DNA of 64,000 nucleotides from JABJAG01 sp965222215. GTDB lineage: Bacteria; Pseudomonadota; Alphaproteobacteria; UBA6615. The number at the start of each line of letters is the position of its first letter. Within the stretch, counting starts at the first letter, position 1. The notes beneath the pieces are model-generated. The model worked only from the letters and a program-made list of their open reading frames with translations. It did no database searches and was not told where the DNA came from. Shown piece after piece: positions 44,183 to 52,071 of the stretch. The stretch spans positions 3,842,276 to 3,906,275 of the forward strand of contig OZ244931.1 in assembly GCA_965222215.1 (NCBI GenBank). The letters run 5' to 3'. Position numbers and translations under genes: made by a program.

Positions 44183-44809
44183 ATGAGCTTTTTGTATGAT
44201 CAGTCTGGTGGGCGAAAGTATGTCAACGGCTCTGAACGAACCAAGTTTATTGAGGCGACGCGATCTTTCCCGACCGATGTTCAGACCTTTTGCCTAACAC
44301 TTGTGTATACCGGGGCTCGCATATCTGAGGTGTTGCCTTTAACGCCTTTGCGGTTCGATTTCTTCGAACAATCCATTCGAATCGAGTGTCTCAAAAAACG
44401 CCGCTCCGGCGTATTTCGTGAGGTACCCGTACCCGCCGTTTTTCTCACTTGGCTCGACCAGGTACATGACGTTGCTCGGGCTCAGCGTGACCCTCGAGCG
44501 GCGGACCAAAGACTTTGGCCATGGTGCCGCACGACTGCGTGGAAGCGGGTCAAAGAAGTCATGGCGACGGCTGGCATTGCCGGCACGCAGGCATGTCCAA
44601 AGGGGCTCCGGCATGGCTTTGGCGTCGGCACTATTCAAGCGCCTGTGCCCCAGACCATTGTTCAGAAATGGCTCGGGCACGCGCAGTTAAGCACAACTGC
44701 AATATACACCAACGCGGTTGGGCCGGAGGAACGCGCACTAGCTGCCCGGTTCTGGGATACGTTTCCCGGTTTTAGCGTGGAAGATATACCCGGCATGACA
44801 ACAGATTAA
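44183..44809 (+). CDS. Short tyrosine recombinase (catalytic domain only)
   Basis: A 208-residue protein corresponding to the catalytic half of a phage-integrase-type enzyme. Arg I is in TGARISEV, the second motif is KGLRHGFGV (Lys where HxxR enzymes have the first His, Arg and following His retained), then WLGHAQLSTTAIY with the His and nucleophilic Tyr. The N-terminal core-binding domain is absent. A GGAGGG eight nt before ATG 44183 supports the start. The 230 bp upstream are AT-rich. It is an orphan; no att-like repeat was seen near it. Confidence 0.8.
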   Translation: MSFLYDQSGGRKYVNGSERTKFIEATRSFPTDVQTFCLTLVYTGARISEVLPLTPLRFDFFEQSIRIECLKKRRSGVFREVPVPAVFLTWLDQVHDVARAQRDPRAADQRLWPWCRTTAWKRVKEVMATAGIAGTQACPKGLRHGFGVGTIQAPVPQTIVQKWLGHAQLSTTAIYTNAVGPEERALAARFWDTFPGFSVEDIPGMTTD

Positions 44810-44979
44810 TCGTCTCCCCTGGCTAGGCCTCGCTGCGACGCATAGATCTTCTCAAATAGGTTAGTGAACGAACTCTAGCTCATATCGGGGTGATCAAGCT
44901 GGGGTTGGGGGGCAAAGTGAACAGTGTCCGGCCCGAAAGATGCGCTATAGCCTGTTTTGCTAGGATGATGATCTGGCTA

Positions 44980-46422
44980 TCACCCAAGAAGTGGCAGATC
45001 AAAGTGGTCGCCGCGAGCGTATCGGCCATCAGCTGTCGAACTGCAATCGAGACAATCGTGAGCCATCCGAGGTGTAATAAGCTTCGTCTTACGCAACCGA
45101 GGAGAAGTTCGCACATAGCCGTTAAATGCGGTCTCGGCAGTAAGCCCCGTAATGTGCATTAGAAAATCATTGCCCGCTTGGCTCGCGCATTGCGCGTTCA
45201 ACATCATTACGCTTGGCGCTGCGAGATCAGGTTCATCTGTGTATTTTTGACGCTGCCGCATGGAGTCCGAAATACTCTCTTCATGGAGCCGCTTGGTGCT
45301 AACCGCTCCGTTACAAATAAGGCACCCGCTATCGGGGAACACGGGTCGGACCACTGTAGAAATATCTAGTACAGCGCCCGATACAGGGTCGGAGCGGACG
45401 CGCGAACCGAGCTGAACGCCCGGAATCAGATATTGATGGCATACCGCATTAAACAAACGTCTAGCCCTGTGCATGTCAGCTGCGAGAAAGAGATAATCGC
45501 AATCAACCGCCTGGTGCACAGCGAATTCATTCTCAAAGAACCCGAAAATTTTTCTAACGTTTGCCTTCGAGTTTGCTGCCTTTATTAGCCTTTCTGCGTG
45601 ATCGACTTTTCGTCGTGCGAGACGAGCACCAAATTGTCGGAGCCATTCAGGCCGGCGCTCTGACCTAAGCCAACTCATGGCGTGGATGTCGTTAGCCCCG
45701 GGAAGCCGAGGCAAGTTCGTTTCATCAATACGGTCGTGATCGATTAAAACAAACGACCCCACGCCGAGGTGACCAAGCCATTGCGCGAGGAGCATGCCAA
45801 CTCCACCAAGGCCCACGATTCCAACCCGAACACTTGAGAGCGCTGCCTGACCTTCATCTCCAAAGATTCTAACCTGCCTGTCGAAGCGCATATCAGAGGC
45901 GCGTGCTGCTTTAGCCGGATGAGGCAATAAGATTTTGCGCTGAGGGCCGACGACAACTAGATGATCGAGCTCGAGCCGCGTACGATCTGGTAGCCAGATG
46001 TCACCTGCGACCGCATCCTTCGCAAAGACAAGCGAACCCACAGGCATTCCACGAGCTATATCAAGAAGCGCAGGAAAACCCCTTTCATGGGTTTCGATAT
46101 CCGTTGATGAAAATGCGACCGACCTATCACCGCCGTGATTGTGAACCGCGAGATACACGAGACGTTCATCTCGGCATTCGCGGATTCTGGACCGAACGTA
46201 GCTCGCTTTGATCATCCGATAGCCACGATTCCCCGGAACCCAGTCAATTCCTTCGACCGGATAGTGGATAGACCGCACGAGTAGGTTCAATCTGCCCGAA
46301 ATCGATGAGAGACCAGCTTCAATCACCGCACCGTGTTCATCATGGTCACCGGGAAACAGATGACTGTGCAGCTCGTCGAAATGAGATTGCGCAATACGGA
46401 CAGTGCATCGTGGTGTGTTCAT
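44980..46422 (-). CDS. Fused JAB peptidase / E1-like (ThiF) protein
   Basis: A 480-residue fusion. Residues 1-155 form a JAB/JAMM isopeptidase domain with Glu35, His94-x-His96, Ser105 and Asp108 (HNHGG...SSTD), all zinc ligands present. Residues 175-480 form an E1-type adenylation domain: DRQVRIFGDEG, nucleotide motif GLGGVG (204-209), DHDRIDETNLPR, and two CxxC zinc pairs (CLIC and a late CLDC). It would adenylate the C-terminus of the ubiquitin-like protein and also remove or process conjugates. ATG 46422 overlaps the E2 stop (ATGA), so it is coupled to the E2 gene. Confidence 0.85.
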   Translation of the reverse strand: MNTPRCTVRIAQSHFDELHSHLFPGDHDEHGAVIEAGLSSISGRLNLLVRSIHYPVEGIDWVPGNRGYRMIKASYVRSRIRECRDERLVYLAVHNHGGDRSVAFSSTDIETHERGFPALLDIARGMPVGSLVFAKDAVAGDIWLPDRTRLELDHLVVVGPQRKILLPHPAKAARASDMRFDRQVRIFGDEGQAALSSVRVGIVGLGGVGMLLAQWLGHLGVGSFVLIDHDRIDETNLPRLPGANDIHAMSWLRSERRPEWLRQFGARLARRKVDHAERLIKAANSKANVRKIFGFFENEFAVHQAVDCDYLFLAADMHRARRLFNAVCHQYLIPGVQLGSRVRSDPVSGAVLDISTVVRPVFPDSGCLICNGAVSTKRLHEESISDSMRQRQKYTDEPDLAAPSVMMLNAQCASQAGNDFLMHITGLTAETAFNGYVRTSPRLRKTKLITPRMAHDCLDCSSTADGRYARGDHFDLPLLG

Positions 46423-46847
46423 TGTTCGAGCAGCCATTTCAATACATGGAGCAGCTTTCGTGCTGGTGTTTCGCGACCTAGCGAGGCGGCATTGTTCTGG
46501 CGTCGCGAGATCATCACAGCAGGCCTCTTAGGGAATGTCGTATCTGCATCAGGCCATTCACGATTAATGTGAATCGGTGATTTCAAGGGCTTACCGTCGA
46601 CCCTGCTCAAATCTCCCCGTACGTAAAACGGATAGGTGTCGGCCTCAGGACAGGCATTGGTTAGGAAAAAACCTACCCAGGAGTTGTCCTGATGATAAGG
46701 CAGCCCCAACGGAACATCACGAATCTCGAGAAAGGCACCGCCGCACGCGGACGGTGCGACGTGAACGTTTGCCTTTCCGTGCAATTGCTCAAATTCTGTT
46801 ATTGCCTTTGCGACGCCGCGTGTGAGGGCTGCTTCACGAGTCTTCAT
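46419..46847 (-). CDS. Prokaryotic E2-like (Prok-E2_E type) protein
   Basis: A 142-residue protein between the multi-ubiquitin and E1/JAB genes. It has the compact features of bacterial E2 family E: beta strands ANVHVAPSACGGAFLEIRDVPLGLPYH, then ACPEADTYPFYVRGDLSR and an RxRP-like KSPIHINREWPD. Only two Cys exist (Cys35 and Cys66), so one of them is the likely thioester residue; Cys66 precedes the YPF motif. A C-terminal helix (ARKLLHVLKWLL) ends the protein. It overlaps the preceding gene by 14 nt and the next by four. Assignment rests mostly on context. Confidence 0.7.
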   Translation of the reverse strand: MKTREAALTRGVAKAITEFEQLHGKANVHVAPSACGGAFLEIRDVPLGLPYHQDNSWVGFFLTNACPEADTYPFYVRGDLSRVDGKPLKSPIHINREWPDADTTFPKRPAVMISRRQNNAASLGRETPARKLLHVLKWLLEQ

Positions 46848-47532
46848 GGTTATCCACCGCATCAAAGCATTCGTCACCGTTGATAAACTCGAGATCACTA
46901 TCTCCGATGATCCGATCGGGACCGCTGGGAACCACCAGTTCAAGTACGAAATCAGCCTCGATTTCGACACCTTGCTCAATCGCCGCAGCCTTGATTGCCG
47001 ACCCAGAATGAAAGCCAAAGAGCAGAGTCACCGGCTTATCGTTCACTTTGATCTTGACCTTCGGTCGACCCTCGGTGCGGAGGCGTTCTGCTCCGGCCGG
47101 ATCGAACGCAATTAGCGAACCATCAGCGATGGGTTCGTCTGGTTCCTCCTTCCGCTCCAAGATAAAAATCTCGTCATCCGGCAGGCCAAAAATTTTCCGG
47201 AGTTCAGTTTCTACAATTGTTGCTGCACCCCAGACGAAACCAACCTGATCAACACTGAACATAAAGATGCGATCACTCTCGAAGGCGCGGAAATTGCGCG
47301 GCGCATGCTTTTTCAGATCGATGACCTCATCGAGGTCACGTGTGACCGTCGCGCAGTCAATAATTTCGATCAACACATGCTGGTCGGGTGGCCGGTATTC
47401 AGCTTCTGAAAGAAGCTGACGACTCGGCTGATGCCGATCCTTCGTGAAAAACTCCTCGTTGTTGACTGAGTAGACAATTGCAGACGCAGCGGCGCTGCCA
47501 GTTTCAACTTCCATATCGTCAGTGGCGGACAT
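46834..47532 (-). CDS. Multi-ubiquitin-like protein (tandem beta-grasp domains)
   Basis: A 232-residue protein composed of three related beta-grasp units: about 20-90 (IVYSVNNEEFF...LLSEAEYRPPDQHVLIEI), about 91-155 (FMFSVDQVGFVWGAATIVETELRKIFGLPDDEIFILER) and about 160-232 (KVKIKVNDKPVTLLFGFHSGSAIKAAAIEQGV). This matches the bacterial multi-ubiquitin domain family found beside E2 and E1-JAB genes. No C-terminal Gly-Gly is seen; it ends NHEDS. ATG 47532 has AAGGAG six nt upstream. First gene of a three-gene operon of ubiquitin-like conjugation. Confidence 0.75.
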   Translation of the reverse strand: MSATDDMEVETGSAAASAIVYSVNNEEFFTKDRHQPSRQLLSEAEYRPPDQHVLIEIIDCATVTRDLDEVIDLKKHAPRNFRAFESDRIFMFSVDQVGFVWGAATIVETELRKIFGLPDDEIFILERKEEPDEPIADGSLIAFDPAGAERLRTEGRPKVKIKVNDKPVTLLFGFHSGSAIKAAAIEQGVEIEADFVLELVVPSGPDRIIGDSDLEFINGDECFDAVDNHEDS

Positions 47533-47548
47533 CATGAACTCCTTTTTC

Positions 47549-47621
47549 ATAACCTTATACCGGAATAAAAATATTCTTGGTAAATTCTGCAGTCAATCAT
47601 TTTCATTACCCCATAGGTTAT
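47549..47621. promoter_or_regulatory. Divergent promoter region with ATAACCT / AGGTTAT inverted repeats
   Basis: ATAACCT (47549-47555) and AGGTTAT (47615-47621) form a 7-bp inverted pair 59 nt apart in the AT-rich region between the ubiquitin-like operon (minus) and the HigB-like operon (plus). This is suitable for a dimeric repressor such as the HTH domain of the HigA-like protein. Co-regulation is inference. Confidence 0.4.
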
Positions 47622-47707
47622 AATAAAAAAGTTGACCCGAATCGGGAGTTTGCTTAACCCTATCTGTTAAGAAATCTCATCAGAGACGAGATCGATGACG
47701 GGCGACA

Positions 47708-48028
47708 ATGCGGTTGCTATTCGACAGTCCGCAGCTAAAAATGCTGTGTAACAGCCGGCGGAAAATCCAAAATTCGTTTGGGGCGAAAACTGCCCTAACT
47801 GTCGAGCGGACGCTTTGGTGGCTTGATGCGGCGCCAACGCTGGCCGATCTCCCGACCCAGCCGCCAATCTCAAGAAAACGCGTAAGTTCCGACAATCCGC
47901 CTGAATTTGCGGTAGGCAACAAAGGGCCCGGGAGAATCTACTTTCGTCCAGAACCGCCGCATACAGGCCTTGATCTCTCCGAGGTCAAACAGGTCACGAT
48001 AACCTCAATCGAAGGAGCGGTGATATGA
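47708..48028 (+). CDS. higB: HigB/RelE-type toxin
   Basis: A 106-residue basic protein of the plasmid-maintenance killer family: LLFDSPQLKMLCNSRRKIQNSFGAKTALTVERTLWWLDAAPTLADLP, then a C-terminal strand region KQVTITSIEG. Such RelE-fold RNases cut mRNA on the ribosome. Its stop overlaps the start of the next gene (48025-48028, ATGA), as in HigBA pairs where the toxin comes first. Confidence 0.8.
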   Translation: MRLLFDSPQLKMLCNSRRKIQNSFGAKTALTVERTLWWLDAAPTLADLPTQPPISRKRVSSDNPPEFAVGNKGPGRIYFRPEPPHTGLDLSEVKQVTITSIEGAVI

Positions 48029-49155
48029 CAATTCCTGCTACTGATTTCCGCCCCGATTATGATCAGGAATCCCCAGGGGCCTATCTCGAATGGATCCTCG
48101 AGTCACGCGGGATCAAGAAAGTTGATTTCGCCAAAAGATGCGGGAGGCCGACTAAGACAGTTAGCGAGATACTCTCTAGCAAGGCCAGCATCACACCGGA
48201 AACGGCATTGCAGTTCGAGAAGGTTCTCGGAGTCACAGCAGCGTTTTTGTTGTCGCTGCAGACAAACTATCAACTGCAAGAAGCTCGAGAATCTGAACGC
48301 AGTAAAATTTCAAGCGATCACGCGACCACATGGTCAAAGCATTTCCCTGTAAGGGAGATGGCTTCGTTCGGCTTCATAGATGCCGACGCAATCAAGAATG
48401 ACTGCGCAGATACGCTGCTCAGATTTTTTGGAGTTAGCAGCATCTCAGCGTGGGAATCATATTGGGCTGAGCGAATGGGATTTGCGCGCTTCAAACAACA
48501 AAAACACTTTAATGTTGATAAGTATGCCGTTGCTGCTTGGTTGAGAAGGGGTGAGATACTGGCCACTGAAGTCGAGACAGCGCCGTATGATGAGCGCCGA
48601 TTTCGAAAGTCCCTTTCAAAAATTCGGTCTTTGACGGAACGGCCATGGAGCGAAGTGGTCGACGATCTTATTGAGCTCTGCCGGCGCTCGGGTGTTGCGG
48701 TTGTGCTTATTCCCAACCTCAAACGAACTGGGTTGCGTGGTGCCGCATGGTGGGCTCAGAAAGACAAAGCCGTCATCATGTTGAGTGATTATGGAAAGAG
48801 AGAAGAACGTGTTTGGTTCGCATTTTTCCACGAAGCAGCCCACGTTTTGCTTCATAGCAAGAAGTCGGTGTTCATAGATCGAGAGGACATTGGCAACGAG
48901 GAAGCTGAAATAGAAGACGAAGCGAATTCGTTTTCTGCAGAGTATATCGTATCGTCAGACGTCATTGACGAATTCCGTCAGACATACGGCCCAGATGCAA
49001 ACTACCTACCCAAGAAAATTATTTCGAAGTATGCACGTGATATCGGTATTTCCGCCGGACTTTTGTTGGAGAGGCTTCAGCACGAAGGCCTAGTTCGACA
49101 AAATAGCAAATTAAATTCTACCCTTAAGCGAGCGCTCAACTTCGGAAACGGTTGA
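48025..49155 (+). CDS. higA: HigA-like antitoxin fused to an ImmA/IrrE metallopeptidase
   Basis: A 376-residue protein. Residues about 15-75 are a HigA-type HTH (GAYLEWILESRGIKKVDFAKRCGRPTKTVSEILSSKASITPETALQFEKVLGVTAAFLL). The C-terminal half is an ImmA/IrrE zinc peptidase with FHEAAHVLLH (His269, Glu270, His273) and a downstream Glu (EIEDEANSFSAEYI). It binds and neutralises the toxin and represses the operon, while the peptidase may cleave a repressor. The gene overlaps higB and is read divergently from the ubiquitin-like operon. Confidence 0.87.
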   Translation: MTIPATDFRPDYDQESPGAYLEWILESRGIKKVDFAKRCGRPTKTVSEILSSKASITPETALQFEKVLGVTAAFLLSLQTNYQLQEARESERSKISSDHATTWSKHFPVREMASFGFIDADAIKNDCADTLLRFFGVSSISAWESYWAERMGFARFKQQKHFNVDKYAVAAWLRRGEILATEVETAPYDERRFRKSLSKIRSLTERPWSEVVDDLIELCRRSGVAVVLIPNLKRTGLRGAAWWAQKDKAVIMLSDYGKREERVWFAFFHEAAHVLLHSKKSVFIDREDIGNEEAEIEDEANSFSAEYIVSSDVIDEFRQTYGPDANYLPKKIISKYARDIGISAGLLLERLQHEGLVRQNSKLNSTLKRALNFGNG

Positions 49156-49297
49156 AGGGAAAAGTCCCTCAGGCTATCGCCCGACGTTCCAGGCTATGTT
49201 GGAGAGGGAGCCGACTTCACAAAGGGTTCCTGACGCTTGAGGCGTTGTGAGTGAACAGAATACCTCATTCTGTTCACCGCATTGATGGGGAATCCGA

Positions 49298-49786
49298 ATG
49301 GTCATCCGCGCTCGCCGCTCGGTTTTGAGCGGCTTTTCCATTGCACTTGCACTGCTCTGTTCGGCCGTTTTCGCGACGGCGAACGCAGATTCCGTTCCTT
49401 CATATGTGAAGGAGGCGTGTTCCATCGGCGATGGGACAGTGCTCGGCCAGAATACTGCGTCCAAGTTCGCCCACCTGCCGGGCGTCTATACCGGGGATTG
49501 GGACGGACAGCTCGATTCCACCCTGATCATCGTTGATGTCGACGATAACGGCCGCGCCGAGAGCTTTTATGCCTACGGAACGTATAGCGGGTGGAACATC
49601 CACCAGCCTGGCTGCCGCGGAGTGTTCGGAGAAGTCTCCGGTGACAGCATCACCTACAAGGGCAGAAGGACAATCACCTACCGGGTGAATTCGCCCAACG
49701 AGCTTCGAGGCACCTACGACTTCGGCTCGGGTTTCTCGCGTGGAACCTTTTCCAGACTCACCTCGCACCCTTGGCAGGGGAAGTGA
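49298..49786 (+). CDS. Exported protein of unknown function (162 aa)
   Basis: Signal peptide of about 30 residues (ALALLCSAVFATANA then D). The mature domain is beta-rich: GVYTGDWDGQLDSTLIIVDVDDNGRAESFYAYGTYSGWN, then GEVSGDSITYKGRRTITYRV and ELRGTYDF, a pattern of a small lipocalin-like or sugar-binding barrel. Two Cys (EACSIGDG and PGCRGVFG) may pair. No named family recognised. GGGG precedes ATG 49298. Confidence 0.65.
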   Translation: MVIRARRSVLSGFSIALALLCSAVFATANADSVPSYVKEACSIGDGTVLGQNTASKFAHLPGVYTGDWDGQLDSTLIIVDVDDNGRAESFYAYGTYSGWNIHQPGCRGVFGEVSGDSITYKGRRTITYRVNSPNELRGTYDFGSGFSRGTFSRLTSHPWQGK

Positions 49787-49947
49787 CCGCGGGGGATCAG
49801 GTTGGGCCACTGTGGACACTGGCTCAAATGATCACTGTCGCGAGGGTATAATAAGCAACAGGGACTAGTTCCTAAGGCTCCCCTTTCTCCGTGTCGTCCG
49901 CCGGCACCGCAATTGTGCGGCGTCGGCGACGCGATACGGAGATTTCC

Positions 49948-50298
49948 ATGGCAGATGAAGAATGCGCCGACGATGATCGGCGCGATCAAATTCGTGCGCT
50001 GAATGACCAGCTGCGACGAACAGGATCTGGGGGAAGGGTGCTCATTACCCGTGGCATTGATGCGCTCGGCGTTTCAGCGGCCACGCGGATCCTGGCGGCG
50101 GTGAGAAGATTTGACGATTTCACCCCCGACAATGACCCTTACGGGGAGCACGATTTCGGCAGTCTCGAGGCCGAAGGCCACAAGGTCTTTTTCAAAATCG
50201 ACTACTACGATCGAACTGAGACCATGCACTCGGAAGACGCGGCTGATCCTGAGAAGACCCGCCGCGTGCTTACGATCATGCTAGCTGAAGAGTATTGA
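49948..50298 (+). CDS. DUF3768 family protein
   Basis: A 116-residue protein with the DUF3768 signature: RIDQIRALNDQLRR-like start, GGRVLITRGIDALG, FTPDNDPYGEHDFG and FFKIDYYD, ending RRVLTIMLAEEY. The family is common on alphaproteobacterial plasmids and integrative elements and has no assigned function. ATG 49948 is preceded by GGAG and begins where family similarity begins; upstream codons are excluded. Confidence 0.85.
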   Translation: MADEECADDDRRDQIRALNDQLRRTGSGGRVLITRGIDALGVSAATRILAAVRRFDDFTPDNDPYGEHDFGSLEAEGHKVFFKIDYYDRTETMHSEDAADPEKTRRVLTIMLAEEY

Positions 50299-50303
50299 CT
50301 AAA

Positions 50304-50327
50304 GCCCCGACATGTTGTCGGGGTTTT
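50304..50327 (+). terminator. Intrinsic terminator after the DUF3768 gene
   Basis: CCCCGAC (50305-50311) and GTCGGGG (50317-50323) form a 7-bp stem with a 5-nt loop, followed by TTTT (50324-50327) right after the gene. Confidence 0.85.
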
Positions 50328-50334
50328 CTCTGTG

Positions 50335-50362
50335 TTGACAGTCAATGTTCTCGTTATACAAT
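50335..50362 (+). promoter_or_regulatory. Sigma70-type promoter, near-leaderless gene
   Basis: TTGACA (50335-50340) and TACAAT (50357-50362) are spaced by 16 bp, near consensus. Transcription would begin around 50369, only a few bases before the ATG at 50371, so the mRNA would have almost no 5' leader. Confidence 0.75.
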
Positions 50363-50370
50363 TGTTATAT

Positions 50371-50631
50371 ATGAATAATTCGAACCCAATAAATGTTTCC
50401 GATGAAGAACTGCGCGAAATTATTGATTTGGAAGAAGTTAGAGAGATGTGGGGCCTCGAGGCCGACGAGGGGCTCGATACCGTCCGTCAGATCATCTACG
50501 CGGCCAAGTTTGATTTTGTTAGCGGTGGTCCAGGCTACGTAGGTGATGTGTTTGTGCTGCTCGGGGATACAATCGAAGCGCCGCTTTCTCTCGTTCGCAA
50601 CGAAGCGGGCCAGCTTCAAGTAGCCGCATAA
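50371..50631 (+). CDS. Small hypothetical protein, probably leaderless mRNA (86 aa)
   Basis: Acidic N-terminal half (VSDEELREIIDLEEVREMWGLEADEGLDTVRQIIYAAKFDFV) followed by a beta-strand region (GPGYVGDVFVLLGDTIEAPLSLVRN). No ribosome-binding site precedes the ATG, fitting the promoter placed directly upstream. It is convergent with the TraD/HerA-like ATPase gene. No family known to me. Confidence 0.6.
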   Translation: MNNSNPINVSDEELREIIDLEEVREMWGLEADEGLDTVRQIIYAAKFDFVSGGPGYVGDVFVLLGDTIEAPLSLVRNEAGQLQVAA

Positions 50632-50660
50632 TCGCTTCCCGGTGCTTCTGATTTGCACCG

Positions 50661-51866
50661 CTATCGTCGGTGCCTAGCAATCAGGTCTGAAGACGTGATT
50701 GTCTTTGCGCTGAACGGTTTCGACGGCTCCCCATCGATCATCAGGCGCAGGTAAATACTGTGGTTCGGGAGCGCCACAAGATCTTCGGCGCCAAACTTCG
50801 GCATGAATTCGCGCGCAACGAACGGAGCGTCCTTTCCGCCAAGACGGAACGAGATTAGCGTGCCGGCGTTACCCAGAGCCGCATGGCGTATCTCAGGTTC
50901 GAGTTGGTCCAGATACTGATGGGCCAGGACAGTCCCCACCCGAAACTTTCTCAACTCTGCGAGCATGTTGGCGAGAGCTAGCGTTGTGAAGTTTTGGAAC
51001 TCGTCAACAAACAAATAGAACGGCCGTCGGTGTGCCTCAGGTGTATCGGCCCGGCTGTAGGCCGCAAGTCCCATGGTCGTGACCAGAAGGCCGCCGAGCA
51101 GATGGGCACTGTCTTCGCCGAGCCGCCCCTTCGAAAGGTTGATGATCAGAACCTTGCCCTGATCCATGATCTCGCGGAACCGCAGTGGCTGTTCGGGCTC
51201 GGTCAGGAACCGCTTGAGAATCGGATCGGCCAGAAACGCCCCGACCTTGTTCTGGATTGGCGCGATGCTGTCCTGCCGGAAGCGGGGGGAATAATCCTTG
51301 AACTCGTTCGACCAGAACTCCTTCACCTGCGGGTTCTTGATGTGTCGGATCACAAGGTTGCGGAATGACCGTTCCGTCAGCAGCGCAAGAATGTCGGAGA
51401 GGGTCGCCTCCGGGTAATCGAGGAGCGCCAATAGCGCGTAGCGCAGGACATGCTCCATCCGCGGCCCCCAGGCATCGGGCCACATCTTCTTGAAAACCTC
51501 GAGCATCCCCGAGGCGGCGAGCGTACGTCGATCCTGCCGCACATGGCGCAGCGGGTTGTATCCGAACGGCTGACGAGGATCCGCGACGTCCACATAGACA
51601 ACGTTGTGAGCCTTCGTCAGCCCGGATGCGGCGTGAACTCGTTCGGCCAGGTCACCATGGGGGTCGATAAGGGCTACACCTGCGCCGTTCTCCATATCCT
51701 GGTGAAATAGGGTCTCGAGAACGTTGGACTTCCCGGTTCCGGTCTTCCCGATCACGTGGATGTGGCCGAGGCGGTCGCCATACTTGATCCCGAAGGTGCG
51801 TAGCGGCTCGCGCGTGTTGGTGCGGGCGAAGTATGCGATGTCCTTGCTGTGTTCCTGCATCACCAT
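50661..51866 (-). CDS. HerA/TraD-like conjugative ATPase
   Basis: A 401-residue soluble P-loop motor: Walker A GKTGTGKSN (40-48), GVALIDPHGDLAERV, PLRHV, Walker B FYLFVDEFQNF and the TVLAHQYLDQL segment, all typical of the VirD4/TraG/HerA superfamily used to pump DNA. There is no transmembrane helix, unlike classic coupling proteins. It resembles the motor core of the 922-residue protein at 37645 but lacks the nuclease-like tail. A second in-frame ATG at 51860 is possible. It is divergent from the ParB-like gene. Confidence 0.87.
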   Translation of the reverse strand: MVMQEHSKDIAYFARTNTREPLRTFGIKYGDRLGHIHVIGKTGTGKSNVLETLFHQDMENGAGVALIDPHGDLAERVHAASGLTKAHNVVYVDVADPRQPFGYNPLRHVRQDRRTLAASGMLEVFKKMWPDAWGPRMEHVLRYALLALLDYPEATLSDILALLTERSFRNLVIRHIKNPQVKEFWSNEFKDYSPRFRQDSIAPIQNKVGAFLADPILKRFLTEPEQPLRFREIMDQGKVLIINLSKGRLGEDSAHLLGGLLVTTMGLAAYSRADTPEAHRRPFYLFVDEFQNFTTLALANMLAELRKFRVGTVLAHQYLDQLEPEIRHAALGNAGTLISFRLGGKDAPFVAREFMPKFGAEDLVALPNHSIYLRLMIDGEPSKPFSAKTITSSDLIARHRR

Positions 51867-52071
51867 AAGTGTGCGGGAACTGACACATTCTTCGTAGCGC
51901 CGGGCGTTTGCCAGGAAGGCAAGTCACGCACGTTGCAGTTCGCTGGTGGTGTCATGTGCCGACCCGGAAAATCCCCACGTCTACGACGTCCCCTTGACCT
52001 GCGGGATGATGGATGAGGCAGCCCAACCGGGCACCGTTCTTTCCATCAACTCAAAGCAAGGAGGCATCGCT

